From Candidatus Saccharimonadota bacterium (GTDB lineage: Bacteria > Patescibacteriota > Saccharimonadia > Saccharimonadales > Saccharimonadaceae), in NCBI GenBank assembly GCA_028289015.1, contig JAQGHC010000002.1, positions 1 through 49,077 on the forward strand: DNA of 49,077 bases. Reading direction: 5' to 3'. Position 1 is the first letter of the stretch, and each line of letters begins with the position of its first letter. This document shows, piece after piece, positions 1-9,983 of the stretch. Under the pieces are notes generated by a model. The model saw nothing but the letters and a program-made list of their open reading frames with translations, was not told the DNA's origin and searched no databases. The translations under genes and the position numbers were made by a program.

Positions 1-218
1 TTATTGTCTTTATTCGTTACGCACCAACCAGTCACGTCAATGTCTTGATCACTGTTATTGTATACGACGACAAATTCCTGTGAAGACGGAGATTGTCCGC
101 TTCCGGCCCCAGCTTGAACATGCGATATAACCACGCCGTTCGTCGCGGCATCAGCATGCGCGCTAGAAAATAGCATTATAATTCCCACCGTGAGCAGATA
201 TTGAACGGATCGTTTCAC
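1..218 (-). CDS. Partial secreted protein with lamin-tail-like (LTD) start; truncated by window edge
   Basis: GTG start at 218; translation MKRSVQYLLTVGIIMLFSSAHADAATNGVVISHVQAGAGSGQSPSSQEFVVVYNNSDQDIDVTGWCVTNKDN: signal peptide followed by LTD-like 'EFVVVYNNSDQDIDVTGWCV'. Confidence 0.6.
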   Translation of the reverse strand, partial: MKRSVQYLLTVGIIMLFSSAHADAATNGVVISHVQAGAGSGQSPSSQEFVVVYNNSDQDIDVTGWCVTNKDN

Positions 219-335
219 GACTTCCGCACTTTCTCTATTGCCTACAGTTTATCGTAGGGATAGTTATAACAAACAATCGTTGTATATACAACAAAAATTT
301 AATAGAACGCTACTTTATCTTAAGCTTAAGCAGAA

Positions 336-1061
336 TTAATCAGCAAGTTCGACAGTAATATCGGCATTAGTATGAACATTCACGACGTCGTCCAGGTCGT
401 CGAGCGCATCCATAATCTTCATCACTTTTTTTGCTACTTCCGGATCATCAACAGCCACTTCAGACGCTGGTACATACTGAAGACCAGCTTCTTTTACCAT
501 TAGGCCAGCCTCAATTAACGAGGTGCGCACTTTTGCAAGTTCTTTTTGATCCGTATAAACGGTCATTTCGCCATCATCCTCAACCGCATCCTCAGCGCCA
601 GCATCAAGAATTGTCAGTAGCGCGTCTTCACCGGAAGCCGCAACAACAAGGACGCCCTTGCGATTAAACTGGAACATGACACTACCGGCATCGGCGACGC
701 GTCCACCATTTTTCGTTAGCGCATTGCGCACTTCAGGAAATGTACGGTTTTTATTGTCAGTTGCCGTTTCGATGATAATGCCAATTCCACCCGGACCGTA
801 TCCTTCGTAAGTCGCCTCCTCCATAACAGCAGCGTTCTTATCGCTAACTCGGTCAATGGCGCGTTGGATATTTGCATTTGGCATATTCGCCTGTTTTGCA
901 GTTTCAATAGCAAGTGCTAATGCAGAGTTCATCGTTGGATCAGCACCGCTACGTGCGGCTATGGCAATCTGATTACCAATCTTTGTAAAAACTGCACCAC
1001 GCTTGGCATCTTTAGCGCCTTTTTCACGCTTGATCGTTGACCACTTACTGTGTCCTGACAT
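336..1061 (-). CDS. yebC: YebC/PmpR family transcriptional regulator
   Basis: MSGHSKWSTIKREKGAKDAKRG signature, full length; SD ggag upstream. Confidence 0.97.
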   Translation of the reverse strand: MSGHSKWSTIKREKGAKDAKRGAVFTKIGNQIAIAARSGADPTMNSALALAIETAKQANMPNANIQRAIDRVSDKNAAVMEEATYEGYGPGGIGIIIETATDNKNRTFPEVRNALTKNGGRVADAGSVMFQFNRKGVLVVAASGEDALLTILDAGAEDAVEDDGEMTVYTDQKELAKVRTSLIEAGLMVKEAGLQYVPASEVAVDDPEVAKKVMKIMDALDDLDDVVNVHTNADITVELAD

Positions 1062-1161
1062 ATAGGAATCTCCATTTATTAGATAGGGTATTTCCCTAAT
1101 TATAACAGATTAAACATCCCCACACTAACAGCACGACTACACGATTAATAAACACGTCATT

Positions 1162-2670
1162 CTATTCAATAATATTACTATCACGCAAATTATAGCCTGT
1201 TTTTCGACATACGTATAGGCACATTCCCACGATAGCGATATAGTAGCCTACTACCATTGCGGGATTAATGACAATTTCAGATTGTGACCATGGAAGTTTA
1301 GCGAGGTATATAGCGACACTCGTCATATACTGTAATAAAAAAGTAATTGGCATGCCTATTATATGTACCATAGAGGGCACAATTAGCGCGCCAATCCCAG
1401 TTATGAATGTTAACAGCATAGCCAGCGGTACAAGCGGAAGGATTAATAAATTTGCCACAATGGCGACGTTTGAAAACTGACCGAATGCCAGTACTAATAT
1501 CGGTAGTGTTACGATTTGAGCGGCAATCGTTTCAACAAGAATTTGACGGAGTAGTTTTGGCTTCTCATCACCAAACAGATACCGCTGAGCCAGTGGCGCA
1601 ACGATCATCACCCCGGCAAATGCAGCAAAGCTTAATTGCCATCCCAGATCATTCCATCCATAGCTTGGATTAACCAACAACGTTACAGCTGCTGCAAGCG
1701 GCAAGAGCACTAGTGGGTGAAATTTACGACCATAATACCACGCTAATAAACTGAGTCCAGCCACAAGGCCGGCACGCGACATACTAGGACTCATTCCCGT
1801 TATCGCAATAAACGCGATAATCATACTACTCGCGGCCAGCATCGACAAATACTTCGACACTTTAACGAACAAACGTCGCGCAAGGCGCACTAATATTGTC
1901 AAATTATATCCACTTGCAACAATAATATGCGTTAACCCTGCGATCTGAAGGGCCTCGCTTAAATCGGGCGGTAGCGCCCGTCGTTGACCAACGAGGTATC
2001 CGATCCCAAGACTTGCTTGCGGCTCAGGCACAGCGGTTCGCACGCTATCAGCAAAGGTATCGCGCACTTGTCGTGCGACGTCGCCAGGCTGCGGACGCTT
2101 CACTTGCACTATGGAGGCACGAAATATACTACCAACAAAACTACCGAATCCATCCGCCAATTTACCTCGCACTATCACTACATCTCCGCGTTTTATATCA
2201 GCATTCGTTGACGTACTAACCCATACATCTCCCGTCATGTTGTGATCGTTAATCCTTAAAACAGTTAGACGTAAAATAAGTTCGTTATCTTTGCTAATAT
2301 CAGCGTCTTCGCTAACTTTTCCAGTAATCGTCAATTGATGACCGATCAATTTTTTATACGGCGCTAATTGTTGCTGCGTACTATCACCGCGCCATAATCC
2401 AATCAAACAGCCAGCAATAAAAATGACTGGGAGTGCATAAATGCGATGTCTCCAAAAACTAATTCCTAATAATATCGCCGCTACAATCGGCCATGAGGCA
2501 GAACTAAACAAACCCGTTGGTAGATACGGCAATCCGATTACCCCACTAATAACACCCAGACATAACATAGCAACAAGCCATGACGTATGGAGATTAGTTC
2601 GCAGTCGCCAGAAATTCATTTCGTCAGTATGACATATAATTTTTTCAAATAGAAAAGAGGCCAAACTCAA
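1162..2670 (-). CDS. comEC: ComEC/Rec2-family competence DNA channel protein without an evident C-terminal metallo-beta-lactamase domain
   Basis: OB-like N-terminal part plus competence-domain motif 'GLTHIIVASGYNLTILV...GMSPSMSRAG' and many TM segments. Confidence 0.9.
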   Translation of the reverse strand: MSLASFLFEKIICHTDEMNFWRLRTNLHTSWLVAMLCLGVISGVIGLPYLPTGLFSSASWPIVAAILLGISFWRHRIYALPVIFIAGCLIGLWRGDSTQQQLAPYKKLIGHQLTITGKVSEDADISKDNELILRLTVLRINDHNMTGDVWVSTSTNADIKRGDVVIVRGKLADGFGSFVGSIFRASIVQVKRPQPGDVARQVRDTFADSVRTAVPEPQASLGIGYLVGQRRALPPDLSEALQIAGLTHIIVASGYNLTILVRLARRLFVKVSKYLSMLAASSMIIAFIAITGMSPSMSRAGLVAGLSLLAWYYGRKFHPLVLLPLAAAVTLLVNPSYGWNDLGWQLSFAAFAGVMIVAPLAQRYLFGDEKPKLLRQILVETIAAQIVTLPILVLAFGQFSNVAIVANLLILPLVPLAMLLTFITGIGALIVPSMVHIIGMPITFLLQYMTSVAIYLAKLPWSQSEIVINPAMVVGYYIAIVGMCLYVCRKTGYNLRDSNIIE

Positions 2671-2828
2671 CTACGCAAGACGTAGCTAGGTGAATATCTC
2701 ACACCTCTTCAATAACCGTCCCCTTACGATCTTGGCAACGTATCACACTTCCACCTGAAATTTCATGAATGATCCGGCGATTGTTAAATTAGAACAACGC
2801 ACTCAATTGATGACGGCTGAAAAGTAAC

Positions 2829-3332
2829 TTATGGTAGCGTTACGGCGCACTGCGTCACGACGCTACCTTCGGTAACACCTGATGAGCCGCTGATGACACA
2901 CGGCTGATTTACACCCGCTAAATAATACACGATGCGGGCGGGAGCGGCCCTATACACGGCACCTGCACGGATATTATTAGTAATACCAATAGACATCATG
3001 CTGGTCGCGAGTGTAGGCTTAGTAGACATAAAACTCGCCAAGCTAGCATCAAGCGTCGCATTCACAGAAAAAGTTCCGCTATCGCCCTGCCAGCACTGAT
3101 TACCCGGGTAGTTTGCGCCTAGACAGCCATCCTGTGTTGGGTATGAAGAATTGACAGCCTCATAACTCCGTAAGGCTTTGTAATACGCTTGCGTACCAGC
3201 AATAACCTGGGTATTCCGCGAGCGTTGTTGAATTCCATTATAAGCAACGATCGTAATCGCCGCCAAGACACCTATGACGACAATGACAATAAGCAGCTCA
3301 ACAATCGTAAATCCTTTTTGATTTTTATTCAT
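2829..3332 (-). CDS. Type IV pilin-like protein (prepilin N-methylation signal)
   Basis: KGFTIVELLIVIVVIGVLAAITIVAYNGIQQRSR; likely start is MNKNQKG at 3332, not the longer ORF start. Confidence 0.9.
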   Translation of the reverse strand: MNKNQKGFTIVELLIVIVVIGVLAAITIVAYNGIQQRSRNTQVIAGTQAYYKALRSYEAVNSSYPTQDGCLGANYPGNQCWQGDSGTFSVNATLDASLASFMSTKPTLATSMMSIGITNNIRAGAVYRAAPARIVYYLAGVNQPCVISGSSGVTEGSVVTQCAVTLP

Positions 3333-3470
3333 ATTTTCTCTTTTATTTGATGGCACGTTCAGTGTATTTAGTATAACATAAGCGTAATTGTTCTCTTGAA
3401 ATAGACAATTAGAATAAATGCGTTTTCCCATAAAAAAACATCCCCGGTAGCGATAAAAGGGATGTTCTTT

Positions 3471-3547
3471 TGGTGAAGCCGCTGAGACTTGAACTCAGGA
3501 CACCCTGCTTAAAAGGCAGGTGCTCTAACCAGCTGAGCTACGGCTCC
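3471..3547 (-). tRNA. tRNA-Lys (TTT), CCA encoded
   Basis: Reverse complement ggagccgtagctcagctggttagagcacctgccttttaagcagggtgtcctgagttcaagtctcagcggcttcacca folds as a cloverleaf; anticodon loop CTTTTAA. Confidence 0.95.
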
Positions 3548-3659
3548 ATATTTTTAATTACTTCACCGTAATTCATCAGTCTAATTCGCTCTAACTATCA
3601 ACTGTTTTATCAGCTGGCTAGAGTTGCTTATTTTCTACCGGTAATCAAGATTACATGGG

Positions 3660-3680
3660 CAGCTGAGCTACGGATCCATA
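3660..3680 (-). repeat. Duplicated 5' fragment of tRNA-Lys
   Basis: cagctgagctacggatccata matches 3530-3550 cagctgagctacggctccata with one mismatch. Confidence 0.7.
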
Positions 3681-3753
3681 CATTGTAAATTCGCACGAAC
3701 GAATAATGCTTCACAAGTGCTCTATAAAAAATAGCATTTTTAGGGGTAGTTTG

Positions 3754-4239
3754 TCAATGTTTGGTGGGAATTTTGGGGATTTTCGTAAACGCAAGATCAA
3801 TCGTAGCAGCTATTAAACAGATGGTTATAATCGCATCGCGGTATTGGACCATGAACATATACAGCTGGTCGCCAGGATTTTCTACGACAAGCGCTGCGCC
3901 GATCGGCGTCAGAAGTAGCGATACCGCAAGCAGTGCGAATAACAGTGCGCCCAATATGCGTCGTATCGTTGATTTATTTTGCTGGCCACTTGATAGTAGT
4001 AACATTGCTGGCAAGAGAGTTAATGTGACCGAAACAACGGTTTCAAGTGGTGGCTGAACTAACACAAGGCCCGCCTGCGCAATTAGCGGAGTCAGATCAC
4101 TCACCCATAGCGATGAGATCATCGCACCGGACACAAGCGCCAACCCGCGTATACCAAATCGTCGGTTACTAATATATGCGATAACGAACAGAACACTGAT
4201 TATTACAAGAAAAGCTACTATAAAGGTCATTGTTTCCAT
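3754..4239 (-). CDS. Small polytopic membrane protein (DUF2304-like guess)
   Basis: 161 aa with about 4 TM segments; overlaps the upstream gene. Confidence 0.6.
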   Translation of the reverse strand: METMTFIVAFLVIISVLFVIAYISNRRFGIRGLALVSGAMISSLWVSDLTPLIAQAGLVLVQPPLETVVSVTLTLLPAMLLLSSGQQNKSTIRRILGALLFALLAVSLLLTPIGAALVVENPGDQLYMFMVQYRDAIITICLIAATIDLAFTKIPKIPTKH

Positions 4240-4751
4240 CCCTCTACGTTCAAATCTTCAAAAAATGCCGTGCTGCCGATTCGAATCGTCTTCTGATCAA
4301 CCGTTCCGCCCGCCAGTTCAACAACATACCGCGCCAATACTTTTGAGCTGAATACCGTGTCTGGCTGACTTTCGGATGATGCATTTTTAACGATATGCAC
4401 CACTTTTCTGTCTTTATTCAACCAGATAAGATCAAACTCCGCTGTGCGGTTTTTTGTATCCATAATCCAAAACTTATCAGCGTCGTACATATGCAATATC
4501 GCCTTATCCGGCGGTAATTCTGCGACATCTCGATACGCAATTTTTTCACCAACGCGCTGATTTAATGCGCGCAATTTATACACACCATCACCAAGCCGCA
4601 ATGTTGCCTGCGTCTGTAATTGCGGGATAACAACTGAAGCCGCCGCCGCACTAACGACGACAAGTAATACGCCAATAAAGATCCATGACAATCGGTCTTT
4701 TTTGAGGCTCATAACTGGCTGCCCTGCTGTACCATAAGCATAGTATAGCAC
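4227..4751 (-). CDS. Membrane-anchored DUF192-family protein
   Basis: N-terminal TM then DUF192-like '...DADKFWIMDTKNRTAEFDLIWLNKDRKVVHIVKNASS...YVVELAGGTVDQKTIRIGSTAFF'. Confidence 0.7.
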   Translation of the reverse strand: MLYYAYGTAGQPVMSLKKDRLSWIFIGVLLVVVSAAAASVVIPQLQTQATLRLGDGVYKLRALNQRVGEKIAYRDVAELPPDKAILHMYDADKFWIMDTKNRTAEFDLIWLNKDRKVVHIVKNASSESQPDTVFSSKVLARYVVELAGGTVDQKTIRIGSTAFFEDLNVEGWKQ

Positions 4752-4775
4752 TGTTAACGATGAATTTAACTGGTA

Positions 4776-5687
4776 CTAAGCGCCGACTTTGTCTTTTTTA
4801 TTGCGACGCTTAGCGTTCATTTCAACGTACTCGATAATCGAGCCCGCAACATCGCGACCAGTTACTTTTTCGATACCAAATCCAGGACTGGCATTTACCT
4901 CAAGGATTAACGGTCCGCGATCACTACGCATCATATCTACACCAGCGATATTTAAGCCCATAGCCTTGGCTGCCTTAATGGCCATTTTACGCTCTTCTTC
5001 GGTTAATTTAATGACTGTACCTTCGCCGCCTTTATGAAGGTTAGAGCGAAAATCATCATCAAGACTTTGTCGCTTCATACTCGCAACAACGCGGCTGCCG
5101 ACGACAAATGCACGAATGTCAGTACCAGCAGATTCTTTGACGAACTCTTGCAAAAGAATATTCGTACCGTCATCGTTTGTCAGGTAAAACGCCTGCAAAA
5201 CAGATTTCGCCGCTTTCTTTGTTTCAGCCAGAACTACACCATTACCATGCGTACCACGCGCCAATTTGATGATTACCGGCATACCACCAAGTTGTTCAAG
5301 AAGATCATCGATGTCTGTCGTATTGCGTGACACGACCGTTTTCGGAATACCAATTCCTGCCTTTGCCATTAACTGCATGCTGCGTAATTTGTCACGCGAA
5401 CGGCTAATCGCAATCGAACTCGAAGTACTGTACACACCTTGCATCTCTAGCTGACGCAAGATGGCGGTGCCATACTTTGTCATATTAGAGGCGATACGTG
5501 GAATGATTGCGTCAAATCTCGTCAGGTCCTCGCCTTTGTAGCTGACGGTTGGATTGTTTTGTTCGATAGATGCGTAGCAGTCGCGATATTTTATAATCTT
5601 GACCGTGTGACCACGTCTAAGAGCCTCTTCTTTAAGGCGTTTCGTAGAGTAATTTCCTGGACCGTTCGATAAAATTGCGATATTCAT
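4776..5687 (-). CDS. rimK: RimK-family ATP-grasp (alpha-L-glutamate ligase-like)
   Basis: MNIAILSNGPGNYSTKRLKEEALRRGH ... LARGTHGNGVVLAE ... GVDMMRSDRGPLILEVNASPGFGIE. Confidence 0.92.
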   Translation of the reverse strand: MNIAILSNGPGNYSTKRLKEEALRRGHTVKIIKYRDCYASIEQNNPTVSYKGEDLTRFDAIIPRIASNMTKYGTAILRQLEMQGVYSTSSSIAISRSRDKLRSMQLMAKAGIGIPKTVVSRNTTDIDDLLEQLGGMPVIIKLARGTHGNGVVLAETKKAAKSVLQAFYLTNDDGTNILLQEFVKESAGTDIRAFVVGSRVVASMKRQSLDDDFRSNLHKGGEGTVIKLTEEERKMAIKAAKAMGLNIAGVDMMRSDRGPLILEVNASPGFGIEKVTGRDVAGSIIEYVEMNAKRRNKKDKVGA

Positions 5688-7042
5688 TATTTGTTCTGCC
5701 CTTCTTTGGCAAGTAGTTTTGCTACGGCCTTTGCTTTTTTTGCTATATTCACACCACTCGTAATTTCAGGATTATAGTTAGCTTCCAAGACGTACCATTT
5801 TTTCGTCCCCTTATCTTGAATGAGATCGACACCGGCAACCGTTCGATCGAGCGCGAGCGCTGCCTTGCGTGCGAGTGCAATGACGTCAGCACTATACTCG
5901 GATGATTTTAGCTCGCGAGCGTTTGATGAGCCGTGCGGCTTATTAAGATGGTCCTTGAGCGGGTCGCTATGTGAAGATTGGGATCGTTCGACAACATGCA
6001 CTACATCATCCCCCATAATTAGGACACGAGTAAATCCAACGCTATCAATAAATTTTTGAGCGATAATTGTTTTCTTGCCATCCAAACGAGTAGCCGCATC
6101 ATCAAAAGTACTTTGATCGACAATGAGGTAATTATCTTTCCCCCTATCGCCAAATGCATCTTTTAGTACGAACTTCGACTCACCAAGGCAGCTTACTATT
6201 TCATCGTAGGTCACTCCGCCTAGTCCACTGGAGTACACTTTCATAGCAGGCACAGGAATCCCCGATGTGGCTAGAATAAAATATTCACTTAATTTTGATC
6301 TTGATATGAAATGCGCTACGTTCTTATCGATAAAATTCACATGCCGATATTGCAGATAACGCGCTGCTGCGCCAGCATGTTCGGGATATAACGTATGCGC
6401 CTTGAAGTAGACTGTTTGCGCACTAGCGAGATCTGACCCATCGGGGAGTAAGATGCGCGCTTCACCTTCAGCATTAATGCGATAGTCAAGCAAACGATAC
6501 TTCACTGTTTCGACGTTCAATGCACCAAGCTCGGCAACGGTTGCAAAAAAATCCCTGGTCGGCTGATCAACCCGTGAAGTTAATACGACTACTTTACCGC
6601 TCACTTCTTCGCCACTGGCGTCATGCATGATATTGTGCCGAGCGACATCAACAAGGTAACGGTCTTTAAGGAAACGCTTGCCAAGCAAGATTGGAAAACG
6701 ACTACGCGAACGATCAGCCAACGTAAATGACAACCTGTATGACTTACGGGCGATTTTCATCCGTAGTTTGATCCTATAGCGGTATTCTTTGTGGCCAAAC
6801 GAGTTTTTAACACTTACGACGCGGTAGTCATCAGTTGTAATTACTATGCCTGTGTAAAAAGCTGATTGCGGAGAAAACAGTACGTAAGATAACGTTCCGT
6901 CCTTCTCTTCGATAGACGATGCCCAGATAGCAGACCCATCCGCACCAGTGTCAATTTTTGCAGGCAACGGGTCATCTGTTACTTCAGGAAGATAAATATA
7001 TTCGGTGGTGCCAATTAAATTATGTTTCATCATCATTACCAA
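5687..7042 (-). CDS. Fusion of an N-terminal retropepsin-like/RimB-type (PF05618-like) domain to a C-terminal RimK-like ATP-grasp domain
   Basis: LPAKIDTGADGSAIWA...FTLADRSRSRFPILLGKRFL then FVLKDAFGDRGKDNYLIVD...AGVDLIQDKGTKKWYVLEANYNPEI; its stop and the next start overlap at 5687. Confidence 0.85.
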   Translation of the reverse strand: MVMMMKHNLIGTTEYIYLPEVTDDPLPAKIDTGADGSAIWASSIEEKDGTLSYVLFSPQSAFYTGIVITTDDYRVVSVKNSFGHKEYRYRIKLRMKIARKSYRLSFTLADRSRSRFPILLGKRFLKDRYLVDVARHNIMHDASGEEVSGKVVVLTSRVDQPTRDFFATVAELGALNVETVKYRLLDYRINAEGEARILLPDGSDLASAQTVYFKAHTLYPEHAGAAARYLQYRHVNFIDKNVAHFISRSKLSEYFILATSGIPVPAMKVYSSGLGGVTYDEIVSCLGESKFVLKDAFGDRGKDNYLIVDQSTFDDAATRLDGKKTIIAQKFIDSVGFTRVLIMGDDVVHVVERSQSSHSDPLKDHLNKPHGSSNARELKSSEYSADVIALARKAALALDRTVAGVDLIQDKGTKKWYVLEANYNPEITSGVNIAKKAKAVAKLLAKEGQNK

Positions 7043-7047
7043 TTATA

Positions 7048-7628
7048 CTATGCCTTTCTCGCCTGAAGAATGTTTGTAATATTTTCAAATTCAGCCGGAT
7101 TAGTGTGATGATATTTGCCAATCATTGCATTGTCAATTGCTTGTTCAATGTTGTCAACATTTTGAGTTATGTAGTCTGCATTTTTACGCAAACCCTCATA
7201 GCAGACTTTTAGCTTTGTATAAATCACTGCGCGCATCCAGAAAGCAGTGCCACTTCCCACTCGCCCGATGTATGAGCGGTGTGTAAATTTCTCGCAGCTT
7301 CCACTAGCATAATCTTTTTCAGGCGGAGCTCATGGTAGGCGGCGTATATTTCAGGCTCTTCGTGGTTTGCAGATGACTCGTTTTTTGCAGCCTCTAACTC
7401 TAACACAGCTTCATATACCTGTGTTTTTTTCTCTGTTAGTTTTTGATCATCAATAAGTCCGTCAAGTTTTGGATAGTCGTAACAAGACGTATATTCTCGT
7501 TCCTCTAAAAAGGCAGCCTTTTTTGTAGCACACTCAGTGTCTACACCTTCGAAACGTGTATAGTCAGTAAAATTGCTATTTGTATTCTCATGATAGCCTT
7601 TGATTTGCTCGACGCGCGTTTCAGTCAT
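7048..7628 (-). pseudogene. Hypothetical acidic helical protein(s): two overlapping ORFs (7224..7628 and 7048..7260), possibly one frameshifted gene
   Basis: 134-aa ORF ends in ...SGEWEVALLSGCAQ while the overlapping frame continues as ...SGTAFWMRAVIYTKLKVCYEGLRKNADYITQNVDNIEQAIDN... Confidence 0.45.
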
Positions 7629-7829
7629 AATTTTACCTTATTAGTTTTATATAATTTAGCATAGATTGACGGTTTTGTCAATTAGCTTACGTTCGTATTT
7701 ACCGTTGCATCATCGCACAATTTTTTGTATAATAACACTAATATAGTATATGTACACCTCTTATAAATTCTTGTTATTTGCCTCCGCAGCCTAGAATGCA
7801 TTATTTCAGGGTGTAGAGAGGAAAGATTA

Positions 7830-8783
7830 ATGAACACCCCTGTATCACGCGAACAACTCAAAGTATCAACTCGAGTCCTTTACGACGAACTTCTAAAACA
7901 AGGGTCGTCCGTTGAAATTATCGATGGCTCGTCTAGCTTACTGGAATACACAGACCAAGCAGGAGATAGGCACTTCCTTTTTAGTACCTGTAGCGACAAG
8001 TCTTCAGCGACAGGGTTAATTATTGCAAAAAGCAAAGCCAAGTCTGTCATTATCGCCGAGCGCATGGGTATACCAACCCCCTCTCAGTTGACCTGCCGTG
8101 ACATACGCGAAGTGCGCAAATTTCACACCGAACATGCGCGCATCGTCATCAAGCCTGCATTCGGAAGCGGCGGCACGGGCGTCAGTACTAATATCACAAC
8201 AGACGATGCTCTTGAAAAGGCATACCATTACGCGAAGACTCATAGCCACCTGGTCATTGCCCAGCAGCACATTATCGGTGACGACGTGCGGCTACTTATC
8301 ATCGACGGCAAATTCTGTTCGGCTGTTATTCGTAAACCCGCATACGTCATAGGTGACGGCATAGCAACAATCGAAGAGCTAATTAATATTGCTAATGCCG
8401 ACCTTTCACGGAATGACGACACTCAGTCATCACTCATGCATATAAATATAAATGCAGCACGTCGCTTTCTAGGAGAGGTTATGTACACGGTTCCTTCGTT
8501 AAATAAAACAGTTCGCGTTGTCGGGCCCGCAAACGTCAGTCTAGGTGGCAGTCTTCATGAAGCGACGTCTGAAGTATCGCAGCAAATGATTGCGGACGCA
8601 GAGTCAATCTCTAAGGCACTTGACCTGGGTATATGTGGTGTCGATATGATGTGGGATAGAAAAACAGGCAAACACTACTTTATCGAAGCTAACGTTACTC
8701 CTGGCATCGACATCCACAATGATCCTTTCAGCGGCACATCAAGCGACGCGGCGCAGCTGTATGTAAAGTGGCTCCTTTTGTAA
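7830..8783 (+). CDS. ATP-grasp ligase, cyanophycin synthetase/GshF-like ATP-grasp module
   Basis: IVIKPAFGSGGTGVS...YVIGDGIATIEELI...GICGVDMMWDRKTGKHYFIEANVTPGIDIH; SD agaggaaag. Confidence 0.85.
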   Translation: MNTPVSREQLKVSTRVLYDELLKQGSSVEIIDGSSSLLEYTDQAGDRHFLFSTCSDKSSATGLIIAKSKAKSVIIAERMGIPTPSQLTCRDIREVRKFHTEHARIVIKPAFGSGGTGVSTNITTDDALEKAYHYAKTHSHLVIAQQHIIGDDVRLLIIDGKFCSAVIRKPAYVIGDGIATIEELINIANADLSRNDDTQSSLMHININAARRFLGEVMYTVPSLNKTVRVVGPANVSLGGSLHEATSEVSQQMIADAESISKALDLGICGVDMMWDRKTGKHYFIEANVTPGIDIHNDPFSGTSSDAAQLYVKWLLL

Positions 8784-8826
8784 ACTACCAAACTTGAGCT
8801 TATAACCTATAAGCTTATAAAGGGTT

Positions 8827-9915
8827 TTAAAATATGCTTCGTTTTTTCGTATCAAATTGTTCAAGCAATTCTTTTTGCTTTTTAGTCAATTTGGTTGGCG
8901 TATCGACGACAATACTGACGATCTGAGGACCACGTGTCGTGCTACGCAAATGAGGCACACCGTGATTTGTGAGTTTAAAATCAGTGCCACTTTGTGTGCC
9001 AGCAGGGATTTTCATACGGATCATTCCGTCGACCGTTTCGACGTCAATTTCAGTACCTAGTGCAGCATCGATCATACTGACATGCTCTTCCGATAGGATA
9101 ATATCACCTTCACGCGTGAACTTTTTATGCGCTTTGACACGGATATGTACATATAAATCACCGCGGTCACCCGCGCCGATTGCTTCACCACGCTCTTTTA
9201 AGCGAATTGTCGAACCGTCATCAATACCAGCAGGTACCTTAAGGGTGATATTTTGCTTGCGACGCTCTGTTCCTTTGCCTCGACAAACTGTACAGACTTT
9301 TTCCGGAATCTTGCCAGCACCATGGCACGTTTCGCAGGTCACCGCTTGCTGGATTTGTCCGAATATCGTGTTCATAACACGCGCTTGTTGGCCAGCGCCT
9401 TTACATGTTGGACAAACCTTCATGCTATGACCAGGTTCGACGGTCGAACCTTTACAGTGCGAGCACTCATCTTCCATGTCTAGCGTTAGTTCTTCTTCAA
9501 CACCAAAAATTGCCTGTTCAAACGTCAAAGTTAACGTTGTTTCAACGTCACGACCACGTTTAGGTCCGCGTTGTTGCTGCTGTGCGCCACCACCGAAGAA
9601 TTGACCAAAAATATCACCAAGCCCACCGTCACCAAAATCAAAGTGAACGTTCTGTCCACCAAAGCCCTCGAATGGACTACCACCGCCGCCACCGTTACCA
9701 CCGACCCCAGCATGACCGAATTGATCATAGCGTTGTCGCTTTTGCTGATCTTTTAAGACTTCGTATGCTTCATTAATCTCTTTAAATTTTGTCTCGTCGC
9801 CACCTTCTTTATCAGGGTGATGCTGAACAGCAGCCTTGCGATAGGCTTTTTTTAACTCGTCAGCCGATGCGGTTTTGCTGACTCCTAGAACTTCGTAATA
9901 ATCACGTTTACTCAT
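8827..9915 (-). CDS. dnaJ: Chaperone protein DnaJ
   Basis: J-domain HPDKEGG, Gly-rich region, four CxxCxGxG zinc motifs. Confidence 0.98.
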   Translation of the reverse strand: MSKRDYYEVLGVSKTASADELKKAYRKAAVQHHPDKEGGDETKFKEINEAYEVLKDQQKRQRYDQFGHAGVGGNGGGGGSPFEGFGGQNVHFDFGDGGLGDIFGQFFGGGAQQQQRGPKRGRDVETTLTLTFEQAIFGVEEELTLDMEDECSHCKGSTVEPGHSMKVCPTCKGAGQQARVMNTIFGQIQQAVTCETCHGAGKIPEKVCTVCRGKGTERRKQNITLKVPAGIDDGSTIRLKERGEAIGAGDRGDLYVHIRVKAHKKFTREGDIILSEEHVSMIDAALGTEIDVETVDGMIRMKIPAGTQSGTDFKLTNHGVPHLRSTTRGPQIVSIVVDTPTKLTKKQKELLEQFDTKKRSIF

Positions 9916-9934
9916 CTATCTCTATTGTATAAAA

Positions 9935-9961
9935 CTAGCACTCGATATACAAGAGTGCTAG
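9935..9961. promoter_or_regulatory. CIRCE operator (HrcA site) upstream of dnaJ
   Basis: ctagcactc-gatatacaa-gagtgctag, perfect 9-N9-9 inverted repeat. Confidence 0.95.
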
Positions 9962-9983
9962 CGATTAGTTAGTATGTTTGCTG

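Noticed and set aside
431-667. Plus-strand ORF opposite yebC
   Set aside because: Antisense shadow ORF of a well-conserved gene; no SD, low-complexity translation
8800-8826. agcttataacctataagct palindrome as a regulator site
   Set aside because: Lies between convergent genes and is AT-rich; more simply a weak bidirectional terminator
8969-9430. 153-aa plus-strand ORF within dnaJ
   Set aside because: Antisense shadow of dnaJ; Ser/Thr-rich translation typical of reverse frames
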